Assembly (NCBI GenBank): GCA_029777215.1
Contig: JAKOSQ010000227.1
Span: forward strand, 1-7,016
Reading direction: 5' to 3'
From: Bacillota bacterium
Lineage (GTDB): Bacteria; Bacillota; Clostridia; Oscillospirales; Oscillospiraceae
Length of the DNA: 7,016 bases
Shown here: piece after piece, positions 1-6,594 of the stretch
Layout of the letters: the number at the start of each line of letters is the position of its first letter
Numbering within the stretch: position 1 is the first letter of the stretch
The notes under the pieces: model-generated
What the model was told of the DNA's origin: nothing
The model's input: the letters and a program-made list of their open reading frames with translations, nothing else
Databases searched by the model: none
Program-made: the position numbers and the translations under genes

Positions 1-108
1 CAGCCGGCTCCAACACCGCAGCCGGCCCCGGCACCCCAACCGGCTCCAACACCGCAGCCGGCCCCGGCACCGCAGCCGGCTCCAACACCGCAGCCGATCC
101 CGACGCCG
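1..108 (+). repeat. 18-bp tandem repeat (36-bp alternating units) coding for QPAPTP/QPAPAP
   Basis: Six consecutive 18-bp units begin at 1, 19, 37, 55, 73 and 91. Odd units read CAGCCGGCTCCAACACCG with at most one change; units two and four read CAGCCGGCCCCGGCACC plus C or G, so the higher-order unit is 36 bp. The sixth unit has drifted (cagccgatcccgacgccg). All are in frame and encode alternating QPAPTP and QPAPAP, ending in QPIPTP. The array may extend upstream of the window. The near identity of the DNA, not just of the protein, suggests recent expansion by slippage or unequal recombination. Each unit keeps the reading frame, so copy-number change would only alter linker length. Confidence 0.9.
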
Positions 109-729
109 CAGAGCGCGCCCGCCCCGGCGCCAATCCCGCAACCGATGCCGGTCCAGCCGCCCGCACCGCAGCCGCCGACTCAGCCGTATCAGCAGCCCTA
201 CCAGCCGCCCGCGCCGGAGGCCTATCCGCCGCAGTACCAGATGCCGTCGCGGGCCCAGCCGCCCGCAGCGCCGTATCAAACGCCCTACCAGCAGCCCTAC
301 ATGCAGCCGCCCTACGGCGGCGAGTATTACCCGCCTCAGCAGCCTTACGGCGGCTATCAGGAGCCGCATTCCAACGTCCGCTTTGCCTCGCCCGTGGTGA
401 ACGTCAAGCAGGCGGACTTCCCCGAATTTGCAGGACCAGGCGGCACGGGGAACGCCTACCCCAACAACATGGGTATGCTCATGGGGGTCAATCTTGAAGT
501 ATCGGTCATTGTCGGCCGCGCCAAGCAGAAGATCAAGGATGTACTCGAGTTCGGACAGGGCTCGGTCATCGAGCTTGACAAGCAAACCGGCTCGCCCGCC
601 GAGATCATGGTCAACGGTCAGCTCCTCGCCTACGGGGACGTGGTCGTTGTCGGCGATAACTTCGGCGTCCGCATCACCGAGATCGTCGGCACAAAGGATC
701 TGCTCGACTCATTAGATACAAAGAAGTAA
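1..729 (+). CDS. fliY: Flagellar motor switch protein FliN/FliY, C-terminal part (5' end outside window)
   Basis: Frame 1 is open from the first base to the TAA at 727-729, so the gene starts upstream and 242 residues are visible. The first 124 or so are a low-complexity linker: Q-P-A-P-T-P repeats, then a Q-P-Y-rich part. A short conserved lead-in follows (VRFASPVVNVKQADFPEF, from about 373), as seen ahead of FliN domains. The FliN/SpoA domain spans roughly 469-711 and includes LMGVNLEVSVIVGR, the glycine-serine turn of VLEFGQGSVIEL, and YGDVVVVGDNFGVRITEIV. FliN-type proteins form the lower C-ring of the flagellar rotor and help dock export substrates. In Firmicutes the FliY form also carries an N-terminal CheC-like domain that dephosphorylates CheY-P. 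That part would lie upstream, so the FliY rather than FliN name rests on the gene order and the long linker. A 21-base gap separates it from cheY. Confidence 0.9.
   Translation, partial: QPAPTPQPAPAPQPAPTPQPAPAPQPAPTPQPIPTPQSAPAPAPIPQPMPVQPPAPQPPTQPYQQPYQPPAPEAYPPQYQMPSRAQPPAAPYQTPYQQPYMQPPYGGEYYPPQQPYGGYQEPHSNVRFASPVVNVKQADFPEFAGPGGTGNAYPNNMGMLMGVNLEVSVIVGRAKQKIKDVLEFGQGSVIELDKQTGSPAEIMVNGQLLAYGDVVVVGDNFGVRITEIVGTKDLLDSLDTKK
187..357 (+). other. Tyrosine-rich Q-P-Y low-complexity linker segment
   Basis: This part of the FliN/FliY linker encodes 57 residues containing 12 tyrosines, mostly in the contexts QPY, PPY, PQY and GGY, with many prolines and glutamines. Unlike the preceding Q-P-A-P array, its DNA repeats are imperfect (several versions of cag-ccc-tac), so it is older or under selection at the protein level. 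It lies directly before the conserved lead-in to the FliN domain. It should be disordered and extended. A tethering role between the rotor domains is inference. Confidence 0.75.
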
Positions 730-750
730 ACAAATAGGGGGATACAGGAA

Positions 751-1113
751 ATGTACAAAATTCTGGTTGTTGATGATGCCGGATTTATGAGAAAGATGGT
801 CCAGACCCATCTCACCAAGGCCGGCTATACAGATTTCATCGAGGGTGAAGACGGCGCGCGCGCCGTTGAGCTCTACAAGGAAAACAAACCCGACCTCGTC
901 ATCATGGACATCACCATGCCGAACATGAACGGCATCGATGCGCTGCGCGAGATCAAGTCCAACGATCCCGACGCCAAGGTCGTCATGTGCTCCGCCATGG
1001 GCCAAGAGGCCATGGTCATGGACGCCATCAAGCTCGGTGCGCTTGACTTCATCGTCAAGCCCTTCAAGGCCGACCGCATCGTTCAGACCGTCAACAAGAT
1101 TCTGCCGCTCTAA
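751..1113 (+). CDS. cheY: Chemotaxis response regulator CheY
   Basis: A single-domain receiver of 120 residues, the usual length for CheY, with no output domain. The acidic pocket is D8-D9 in ILVVDDAGFMRK, the phosphoacceptor is D53 in LVIMDITMPNMNG, the switch Thr/Ser is S81 in VVMCSAMGQEAMV, the aromatic switch position is F100, and the conserved lysine is K103 in FIVKPF. Phosphorylated by CheA, CheY binds the rotor switch (FliM and FliN/FliY) and sets rotation direction. The CSAMGQ-AMV and DFIVKPF signatures are those of Firmicutes CheY, and the position just after fliY and before the export genes fits this. The start is ATG at 751, with an AGGGGG ribosome binding site at 736-741, 9 bases upstream. 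A stand-alone receiver of other function is unlikely given the neighbours. Confidence 0.95.
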   Translation: MYKILVVDDAGFMRKMVQTHLTKAGYTDFIEGEDGARAVELYKENKPDLVIMDITMPNMNGIDALREIKSNDPDAKVVMCSAMGQEAMVMDAIKLGALDFIVKPFKADRIVQTVNKILPL

Positions 1114-1123
1114 AATATACTTT

Positions 1124-1145
1124 GCCCGGGCAGCCGCGTCCGGGC
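1124..1145 (+). other. Short GC-rich stem-loop between cheY and fliO
   Basis: GCCCGG at 1124-1129 can pair with CCGGGC at 1140-1145 around a 10-base loop, just after the cheY stop. No run of T follows, so it does not look like an intrinsic terminator. It might be an mRNA processing or stabilising hairpin in the 63-base gap, or a chance palindrome (GCCCGGGC) in GC-rich DNA. Nothing else is evident in this gap except the fliO ribosome binding site. Confidence 0.35.
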
Positions 1146-1163
1146 GCAGCGCACATTTCCGGG

Positions 1164-1172
1164 GGAGGTGAG
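1164..1172 (+). promoter_or_regulatory. Ribosome binding site deciding the fliO start
   Basis: GGAGGTGAG matches the full anti-Shine-Dalgarno complement and its GGAGG core ends 8 bases before the GTG at 1177. The earlier in-frame GTG at 1168 lies inside this site and so cannot be the start. This supports 1177 as the initiation codon. Confidence 0.85.
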
Positions 1173-1176
1173 AACC

Positions 1177-1548
1177 GTGGACGGAAGACAGGTGCTGTCG
1201 ATTGTTGGAACGCTCGCTCTGATGATTGCCGTTTTTGTGGGCGCGTACTATTTTTCAAAATACTTCGGTCAGCACTATCGCACCCGCTATGGCGCGACGA
1301 AAAACCTTTCCATCCTGGAAAGTCAGGCCGTCGGCAAGGACGGCGCACTGCTTATCGTCGAAGCCGCCGGAAGAGCTTTCCTCGTTGGAGCGACGCCCCG
1401 CGAGTTTACCCTTCTCAGCGAGCTCGACCCGGAAACGCTTACCCCGCCGGACAGCGGCGAGAGCCCGAAAACGGACTTTTCCGCCGCCTTCAAAACGGCG
1501 CTTCGAGGCTTCGGCAAAAAACAGGACGAAGGAGAGCACACACCATGA
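1177..1548 (+). CDS. fliO: Flagellar biosynthesis protein FliO (FliZ in Bacillus)
   Basis: A 123-residue protein starting with GTG (MDGRQVLSIVG). One membrane segment spans about residues 6-27 (VLSIVGTLALMIAVFVGAYYF). A small cytoplasmic domain follows, with the FliO pattern ILESQAVGKDGALLIVEAAG, then RAFLVGATPREFTLLSEL. The tail from about residue 87 is polar and probably flexible. FliO is poorly conserved; it assists assembly or stability of the FliP ring of the flagellar export gate and is not part of the final channel. Position directly before fliP is the strongest support for the name. The TGA stop at 1546-1548 overlaps the fliP start as ATGA, so the two are probably translationally coupled. 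Confidence 0.88.
   Translation: MDGRQVLSIVGTLALMIAVFVGAYYFSKYFGQHYRTRYGATKNLSILESQAVGKDGALLIVEAAGRAFLVGATPREFTLLSELDPETLTPPDSGESPKTDFSAAFKTALRGFGKKQDEGEHTP
1529..1536 (+). promoter_or_regulatory. Ribosome binding site for fliP
   Basis: AAGGAGAG lies inside the end of fliO and ends 8 bases before the ATG at 1545. Frame 3 is open far upstream through fliO, so this site and the ATGA overlap are what fix the fliP start. The adjacent ATG at 1548 would give an 11-base spacing and is less likely. Confidence 0.8.
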
Positions 1549-2363
1549 TGCCACGCATAAGCACGCCGCGCGAAAAACCGCGCAGAGTGTCGCAAAAAGA
1601 TAAAAAGTGGCTGAAGCTGTTGGCCGTCTCGCTGGCGCTCGTGAATTTTTCCGCGCTGCTGACCATCCACGCGCTCGCCGCGCCTGTGACCTTTTCAATC
1701 GATACGAGCGGTGGCAGCGGCGACATGGACGCGCTGCGCCTGCTTCTCACCTTCGCGCTGATCGCGATCGCGCCGTCGATGCTCCTGCTCATGACGAGCT
1801 TCACACGCATCGTCATTGTCTTTTCCTTTTTGCGCAACGCAATTGGTCTGCAGACGACGCCGCCAAACCAGGTCATCATCGGCCTTTCCCTGTTCCTCTC
1901 GTTTTTTATCATGTACCCCACGCTGAGCAAGATGAACACCGACGCGATACAGCCCTTTGAAAGCGGCCAGATCACCCAGCAGGAGTGCCTAACCAAGGCG
2001 CAGGTCCCACTCAAGGAATTCATGCTCAAGCAAACCAAAACCGAGGACCTCAACCTCTTTCTCTCACTGTCAAAGCAGGCGGAGATTAAGGAGATCAACA
2101 CGGAAAAGCTCCTGAGCCTCGGCCTGCAGGTAATCGTCCCGGCCTTTGTGACGAGCGAGCTCAAGCGCGGCTTCATGATCGGCTTTCTGCTGTTTTTACC
2201 CTTTATGGTAATCGATATGATCGTCGCGAGCACCCTTATGTCCATGGGCATGGTCATGCTCCCGCCGTCGATGATCGCGCTGCCGTTCAAGCTCATGCTC
2301 TTCGTCGTCGTGGACGGCTGGTCCCTCGTCATGGAAATGCTCGTCAAGAGCTTTCAGACTTAA
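1545..2363 (+). CDS. fliP: Flagellar export gate protein FliP
   Basis: A 272-residue membrane protein, close to the family's usual length. Residues 1-22 are basic and unusually long for a signal-peptide n-region (MMPRISTPREKPRRVSQKDK and on). A hydrophobic core and a plausible cleavage site near ALAA-P (about residue 46) follow; FliP is known to be made with a cleavable signal peptide. Then come the conserved LLMTSFTRIVIVFSFLRNA block (about 81-99), TPPNQV-IGLSLFLSFF (105-121), the loop ending VPLKEFM, and the hallmark C-terminal blocks TSELKRGFMIGFLLFLPF (203-220) and IDMIVAS-LMSMGMVMLPP (223-241). FliP makes the pentameric core of the FliP-FliQ-FliR gate through which rod, hook and filament proteins leave the cell. 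It overlaps fliO by 4 bases and ends in tandem stops, TAATAA. Confidence 0.97.
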   Translation: MMPRISTPREKPRRVSQKDKKWLKLLAVSLALVNFSALLTIHALAAPVTFSIDTSGGSGDMDALRLLLTFALIAIAPSMLLLMTSFTRIVIVFSFLRNAIGLQTTPPNQVIIGLSLFLSFFIMYPTLSKMNTDAIQPFESGQITQQECLTKAQVPLKEFMLKQTKTEDLNLFLSLSKQAEIKEINTEKLLSLGLQVIVPAFVTSELKRGFMIGFLLFLPFMVIDMIVASTLMSMGMVMLPPSMIALPFKLMLFVVVDGWSLVMEMLVKSFQT

Positions 2364-2377
2364 TAATCCCATCAGTC

Positions 2378-2386
2378 AGGAGTGAG
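2378..2386 (+). promoter_or_regulatory. Ribosome binding site deciding the fliQ start
   Basis: AGGAGTGAG has its AGGAG core ending 8 bases before the ATG at 2391. A GTG at 2382, in frame with fliQ, falls inside the site, so initiation at 2391 is preferred. Confidence 0.8.
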
Positions 2387-2390
2387 AAAA

Positions 2391-2654
2391 ATGACCCAGA
2401 GCGAAGCGATGACCCTGCTCAAGGAAGCAATTTGGCTGATCCTCAAGCTCTCGGCGCCCCTCCTGATTGTTTCAATCGTCATCGGCCTTGTCATCTCCAT
2501 TTTCCAGGCCGCAACGCAGATCCACGAGCAGACGTTGACCTTCGTTCCGAAGATCGTTGCAATCGCGATCCTGCTCATCATCCTCGGCTCCTGGATGCTC
2601 ACGAGTATGACGGACTTTTTCCAGTCCATCATGAACTACGCGGCGGGGCTGTAG
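2391..2654 (+). CDS. fliQ: Flagellar export gate protein FliQ
   Basis: An 87-residue protein, almost exactly the family length. It has two membrane hairpin segments, about residues 14-38 (AIWLILKLSAPLLIVSIVIG and on) and 53-71 (FVPKIVAIAILLIILGSWM), joined by the FliQ signature ISIFQAATQIHEQTLTFVPK. FliQ packs around the FliP-FliR core in four copies and helps close the export gate. It starts 27 bases after fliP. The fliR start codon comes one base after its TAG stop, so FliR translation is probably coupled to it. The start at 2391 gives MTQSEAMTLL, typical of the family N-terminus. Confidence 0.96.
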   Translation: MTQSEAMTLLKEAIWLILKLSAPLLIVSIVIGLVISIFQAATQIHEQTLTFVPKIVAIAILLIILGSWMLTSMTDFFQSIMNYAAGL

Positions 2655-2655
2655 C

Positions 2656-3426
2656 ATGGAGCTCACGTTTTCCATCGCGGCGATCAACGCCTTTGCGCTT
2701 GTGTTCTGCCGCATCGGCGGAATGATCCTCTTTAACCCGCTGCTCGCCCGAAAAAATGTCCCGACCGGCATCCGCACGGGCCTTGTCCTGCTGCTGACGA
2801 TCCTCATCGCGCCGGGCACGAGCATCGCCTCCATCGAAGCGCTCGGCGGCTTCGGGCTGTTTCTCGCCATGCTCAAGGAGCTTTTTACGGGCTTTTGCTT
2901 CGGGATGCTCTTTCAGTTTTACTACTACATGCTCTTCGTCGCGGGCGACGTCATCGATATGGGCTTCGGCCTGTCGATGTCCAAAGCCTTCGACCCGGGC
3001 ACGAACATCCAGGTGTCTCTCACCGGCAACCTCTTTCAGATCATGTTCGTCGTCTACTTTTTCGTGACGGACTGCCATCTGGTGTTCATAAAGCTCATCT
3101 ATTCCACCTTCGATCTCGTCAGTCTCGGCGGCATGCACTTCGGTGAGAATGTCCCGCAGTTTCTCTGCGCGCAGTTCGTCTATGCCTTCGGGCTTATCAT
3201 CCACCTCGCGCTGCCCTTTATCGCCGCCTCCTTCATTCTGGAGATCGCGATGGGCGTGCTCATGAAGCTCATTCCGCAGATCAACGTCTTCGCGGTGCAG
3301 TTTCAGCTCAACATCATTCTCGGGATGACCCTGCTTTTCGCCTTCGCCGTCCCCACGACGGAGTTTATTGAAAAATACATCAACCAGGTGTTCGTTGCTT
3401 CGCAGGAGCTGCTGAAGCTGCTGTAG
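2656..3426 (+). CDS. fliR: Flagellar export gate protein FliR
   Basis: A 256-residue hydrophobic protein of normal FliR length with about six membrane segments. Recognisable blocks are the N-terminal FCRIGGMILFNPLLARKNVP (18-37), GDVIDMGFGLSMSKAFDPGT (97-116), and the C-terminal ALPFIAASFILEIAMG (185-200) leading into KLIPQINVFAVQFQLNI (204-220), the usual PQ-N-F hallmark. One FliR subunit completes the FliP5-FliQ4-FliR1 export gate in the centre of the basal body. The ATG at 2656 is one base after the fliQ stop. Its only ribosome binding candidate is a weak GGCGGGG at about 2642-2648, which supports translational coupling. No FliR-FlhB fusion is present, although such fusions occur in some Clostridia: a stop and 33 bases separate the two genes. 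Confidence 0.96.
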   Translation: MELTFSIAAINAFALVFCRIGGMILFNPLLARKNVPTGIRTGLVLLLTILIAPGTSIASIEALGGFGLFLAMLKELFTGFCFGMLFQFYYYMLFVAGDVIDMGFGLSMSKAFDPGTNIQVSLTGNLFQIMFVVYFFVTDCHLVFIKLIYSTFDLVSLGGMHFGENVPQFLCAQFVYAFGLIIHLALPFIAASFILEIAMGVLMKLIPQINVFAVQFQLNIILGMTLLFAFAVPTTEFIEKYINQVFVASQELLKLL

Positions 3427-3459
3427 CGGGCGGCCCCGTGCGCACCAAGGGGGGATAAA

Positions 3460-4521
3460 GTGCCGGGCGAAAAGACAGAAAAAGCCACACCAAAACGGCG
3501 ACAAGACGAACGAAAACGCGGTAACGTCTTTCAAAGCGAGGAGGTCGTGACGATCTTCACGCTGATTGCCACGTTTTATGTTCTCCAATCCCGGATGCCG
3601 GCTGCAATGCGCGACATGGAGGACCTCATCAGCCATTTCGTCGCTCTCGCGGGAACGACGCGCGCCGTGACCCAAACGCAGCTGCAGTCCTACCTCATGA
3701 CCAGCCTCGTCACCTTCGCCAAAACGGCGATGATCCCGCTGCTGGTGTGCATCGCGGTCGCCTCGATCGCGACCATGTTTCAGACGCGGGGCCTGTTTTC
3801 CACCAAGGGTTTTCAGTTCAAGGCCGAGCGCATCAGCATGCTCAAGGGCTTCAAGCGCATGTTCTCCATGCGGGCCTTCGTGGAGCTGCTCAAGTCGATC
3901 CTCAAGATCGTCATTTTGCTCTATGTGATCTATTCGATCCTTAAAAACGAAATTTTCGTACTGCCGCAGATGATGGATATGAGCTATCTCGGCGCGCTTT
4001 CCAAGACCGGCGCCGTCATCATGGAGATCATCAAAAAGGCCTGCGCCATCTTCGTGGCCGTCGCCGCGGCGGACTATCTATATCAATGGCAGCAATATGA
4101 AAAGAACCTCCGCATGACCAAGCAGGAGATCAAGGATGAGTACAAGCAGACCGAGGGCGACCCGGAGGTCAAGGGCCGCATCCGCCAGATTCAGCAGGAG
4201 CGCGCCAGGCAGCGCATGATGCAGGCGGTCCCCACGGCGGACGTCGTCATCCGAAACCCGACCCATATTGCCATCGCAATCCGCTATGACCGCGAAAAGG
4301 ACCGCGCGCCAGTCGTTGTTGCCAAGGGCGTCGATTCTCTCGCGCTCCGCATCGTCGCAGCGGCCGAGGCCAGCGGCGTTTATGTGACCGAAAACAAACC
4401 GCTTGCCCGCGCCATTTACGACGCCGTCCCGCTCGACGCGGAAGTGCCCGAAAAGTTTTACCGCGCGCTCGCGGAAGTGTTGGCCTACGTTTACAGCCTC
4501 AGGAAAAAGGATACGGATTAG
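3460..4521 (+). CDS. flhB: Flagellar export switch protein FlhB
   Basis: A 353-residue protein with a GTG start at 3460, preceded by the G-rich ribosome binding site AAGGGGGGA at 3447-3455. The N-terminus EKTEKATPKRRQDERKRGNV is the standard FlhB opening. Four membrane segments lie at about residues 29-44, 82-107, 144-165 and 183-205. A long charged linker (YQWQQYEKNLRMTKQEIKDE, then KQTEGDPEVKGRIRQIQQER) leads to the autocleavage motif N266-P267-T268-H269 (codons 4255-4266). FlhB cleaves itself between N and P, and this switches export from rod/hook to filament substrates. The C-terminal domain with APVVVAKGVDSLALRI and VTENKPLARAIYD is complete, so the protein looks fully functional. The TAG stop is one base before the flhA start. 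Confidence 0.97.
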   Translation: MPGEKTEKATPKRRQDERKRGNVFQSEEVVTIFTLIATFYVLQSRMPAAMRDMEDLISHFVALAGTTRAVTQTQLQSYLMTSLVTFAKTAMIPLLVCIAVASIATMFQTRGLFSTKGFQFKAERISMLKGFKRMFSMRAFVELLKSILKIVILLYVIYSILKNEIFVLPQMMDMSYLGALSKTGAVIMEIIKKACAIFVAVAAADYLYQWQQYEKNLRMTKQEIKDEYKQTEGDPEVKGRIRQIQQERARQRMMQAVPTADVVIRNPTHIAIAIRYDREKDRAPVVVAKGVDSLALRIVAAAEASGVYVTENKPLARAIYDAVPLDAEVPEKFYRALAEVLAYVYSLRKKDTD

Positions 4522-4522
4522 A

Positions 4523-6574
4523 ATGATAAAAGTATTTAACAATGCTATAGCGTATTTTATCATACTGATCGTCATCCTTCTCATTGTGCCGCTGCCGACG
4601 CAGCTGATGGACTTTCTGTTCATTCTGAACCTGTCGCTGTCCCTCATTATTCTGCTCATCACCATGTCCATCACGGAGCCGCTGGAGTTTTCCATCTACC
4701 CCTCGCTGCTCCTGCTGACGACCCTGTTCCGCCTCGGTCTGAACGTCTCCTCGACCCGTTCCATCCTCACGCGCAACGGCTACGCGGGCGAAGTCATCAA
4801 GACCTTCGGCGAATACGTCATCAAGGGAAACGTCATCGTCGGTCTTGTCATCTTTCTCATCATCGTTTTGGTGCAGTTCATCGTCATCACCAAGGGCGCC
4901 GAGCGTGTCGCGGAGGTCTCCGCGAGATTTACCCTCGACGCGATGCCCGGCAAACAGATGGCCATTGACGCCGACCTCAGCTCCGGCATTATCGACGAGA
5001 GCCAGGCCAAGGAGCGCCGCGAAAAAATTCAGCGCGAAGCGGACTTCTTCGGCAGCATGGACGGTGCTTCGAAGTTCGTCAAGGGCGACGCGATCATGTC
5101 CATCATCATCACGCTCATTAACCTCCTCGGCGGCCTCGTCGTCGGCATTGTCAACGGCGGCAGCTTTCAGGACGTCATCCACGTCTACTCCATCGCCACG
5201 GTCGGCGACGGCCTCATGTCCCAGATCCCCGCGCTGCTCATCTCCATCGCGACCGGTATGGTCGTCACGCGCTCCGCCTCCAAGGCGGATCTCAACACCG
5301 AGGTCATCCGGCAGTTTTCCGCCCAGCCGCGCGTGCTCATCATCGCGGGCGCGGTGCTGCCGCTGATGATGTTCATCGGCTTTCCGCCCGCTGCGGTGCT
5401 GTCGGTCTCCGCTCTGCTGATCGGCACCGGCCTGATGCTCCAGCGCCGCACCCGCACCGCCGCCCAGACCGCCGAAGCGCCCCCGCAGGTCACGGAGGAG
5501 GTCACAAGCGAGGTCAGCTACTACCGCAACCTCGACAACGTTTACGGACTTCTCAATGTCGACGCCATCAGCGTCGCCTTCGGCTACAGCCTGCTTCCTC
5601 TGGTCGACGAAAAAAACGGCAACTTCCTCGACCGCGTCGTCATGCTGCGAAAGCAGTTTGCCGACGACATGGGCATGGTCATCCCGGCCATCCGCCTCAA
5701 GGACAGCGGCAGCCTCAACCCCAACCAGTACGAGATCCTCCTGCGCGGCGAGTCCGTTGCGATCGGCGAGGTCCTCGTCGACCATTATCTCGGTCTTGCG
5801 CCGGACAACCTCGACCCCGCCAGCGCCATTGAGGGCATCGATACGGTCGAGCCGGCTTTCGGCATGCCGGCCGTCTGGATCAGCGAGGACAAAAAGCTCC
5901 GCGCCGAAATGGCTGGCTACACCCTCATCGACCCGACCTCCGTCATCATCACGCATCTCTCCGAGCTCATCAACCGCCACGCCTTCGAGCTGCTCACGCG
6001 GCAGGAGGTCAAGCACATGCTCGAAAACCTCAAGAAAAACGACCCCAGCACCATCGCCGACGACGTCGTGCCCGACGTCGTCACGACCGGAGAGTTGCAG
6101 CACGTCCTCAAAAACCTTCTGCGCGAGGGTGTGCCAATCATCGACATGGAGATCATCCTCGAAACGCTCTCCGACTACGCACCGACCGTCAAGGACAGCG
6201 ACATGCTCACGGAGTATGTCCGCCAGTCCCTCAAGCGCACCATCACGCGCAGATTTTCCGCTGCAGGCCAGATCAAGGTTATCACACTCGACAGCGAGAT
6301 CGAGGACGCCATTCTCAAGAGCATCAAGCGGATGGAGGGCGGCGCGTACCTCACGCTTGAGCCGGAGATGATCCAGCGGATCGTCGCGGGCACGAAGGAC
6401 CAGATCGACAAGGTCAGAAAGCTCGTTCAGGAGCCGATCATCCTCACCTCGCCGGTCGTCCGCATCTACTACAAAAAGCTGATCGATCAGTTTTATCCCA
6501 ACGTCACCGTCCTCTCCTTCAACGACCTCGATCCTTCTGTTCAGGTTCAGTCGTTTGGCGTCGTGAAGGTTTGA
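4523..6574 (+). CDS. flhA: Flagellar export gate protein FlhA
   Basis: A 683-residue protein of standard FlhA length. The N-terminal half has about eight membrane segments. It includes TLFRLGLNVSSTRSIL (67-82) and the FHIPEP family signature from R128, with E131, R135-F136, D139, P142-G143-K144 and D149-D151. Next comes DFFGSMDGASKFVKGDAI (174-191), which carries conserved aspartates linked in this family to proton-driven export. A linker (about 308-332) connects to the cytoplasmic domain, which forms the nonameric ring that docks chaperone-substrate complexes. This domain includes GYTLIDPTSVIITHLSELI, RQEVKHMLENL and REGVPIIDMEIILETLSDYA. The start is ATG at 4523, one base after the flhB stop, with AAGGA at about 4507-4511. 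Upstream ATGs in this frame would lie inside flhB and add non-FlhA sequence. Coupling to flhB is likely. Confidence 0.98.
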   Translation: MIKVFNNAIAYFIILIVILLIVPLPTQLMDFLFILNLSLSLIILLITMSITEPLEFSIYPSLLLLTTLFRLGLNVSSTRSILTRNGYAGEVIKTFGEYVIKGNVIVGLVIFLIIVLVQFIVITKGAERVAEVSARFTLDAMPGKQMAIDADLSSGIIDESQAKERREKIQREADFFGSMDGASKFVKGDAIMSIIITLINLLGGLVVGIVNGGSFQDVIHVYSIATVGDGLMSQIPALLISIATGMVVTRSASKADLNTEVIRQFSAQPRVLIIAGAVLPLMMFIGFPPAAVLSVSALLIGTGLMLQRRTRTAAQTAEAPPQVTEEVTSEVSYYRNLDNVYGLLNVDAISVAFGYSLLPLVDEKNGNFLDRVVMLRKQFADDMGMVIPAIRLKDSGSLNPNQYEILLRGESVAIGEVLVDHYLGLAPDNLDPASAIEGIDTVEPAFGMPAVWISEDKKLRAEMAGYTLIDPTSVIITHLSELINRHAFELLTRQEVKHMLENLKKNDPSTIADDVVPDVVTTGELQHVLKNLLREGVPIIDMEIILETLSDYAPTVKDSDMLTEYVRQSLKRTITRRFSAAGQIKVITLDSEIEDAILKSIKRMEGGAYLTLEPEMIQRIVAGTKDQIDKVRKLVQEPIILTSPVVRIYYKKLIDQFYPNVTVLSFNDLDPSVQVQSFGVVKV

Positions 6575-6594
6575 GCGGGCGGCATGAAATCTTC

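Noticed and set aside
1..108. Possible CRISPR-like or mobile-element repeat
   Set aside because: The 18-bp units are contiguous without spacers, stay in the coding frame and encode a simple Pro-rich linker, so a coding tandem repeat explains them fully.
145..150. ATG at 145 as the start of the FliN/FliY gene
   Set aside because: The frame is open to the window edge with the same repeat-coded composition and there is no ribosome binding site before 145, so this is an internal methionine in the linker.
1124..1160. Intrinsic terminator after cheY
   Set aside because: The stem-loop at 1124-1145 is followed by GCAGCGCACATTTCC rather than a T-run, and the flagellar genes continue in the same direction.
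1122..1544. Apparent upstream extension of fliP through the fliO region
   Set aside because: The extra 141 residues are out-of-frame translation of fliO and its leader and have no FliP similarity. The ribosome binding site at 1529-1536 and the ATGA overlap put the start at 1545.
3424..3459. Possible FliR-FlhB fusion as in some Clostridia
   Set aside because: fliR ends in a clear TAG, and flhB has its own ribosome binding site and a canonical N-terminus in the same frame after a 33-base gap, with no sign of frameshift or readthrough.
2629..3675. A 348-codon open frame on the - strand opposite fliR and early flhB
   Set aside because: Same antisense-shadow composition (rich in D, E, H, R), no recognisable motif, and it sits opposite two well-identified genes.
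4403..4522. Apparent upstream extension of flhA into flhB
   Set aside because: The extra residues are an Arg/Ser/Pro-rich shadow of the FlhB C-terminus. FlhA proteins begin with a short polar stretch before the first membrane segment, as seen from 4523.
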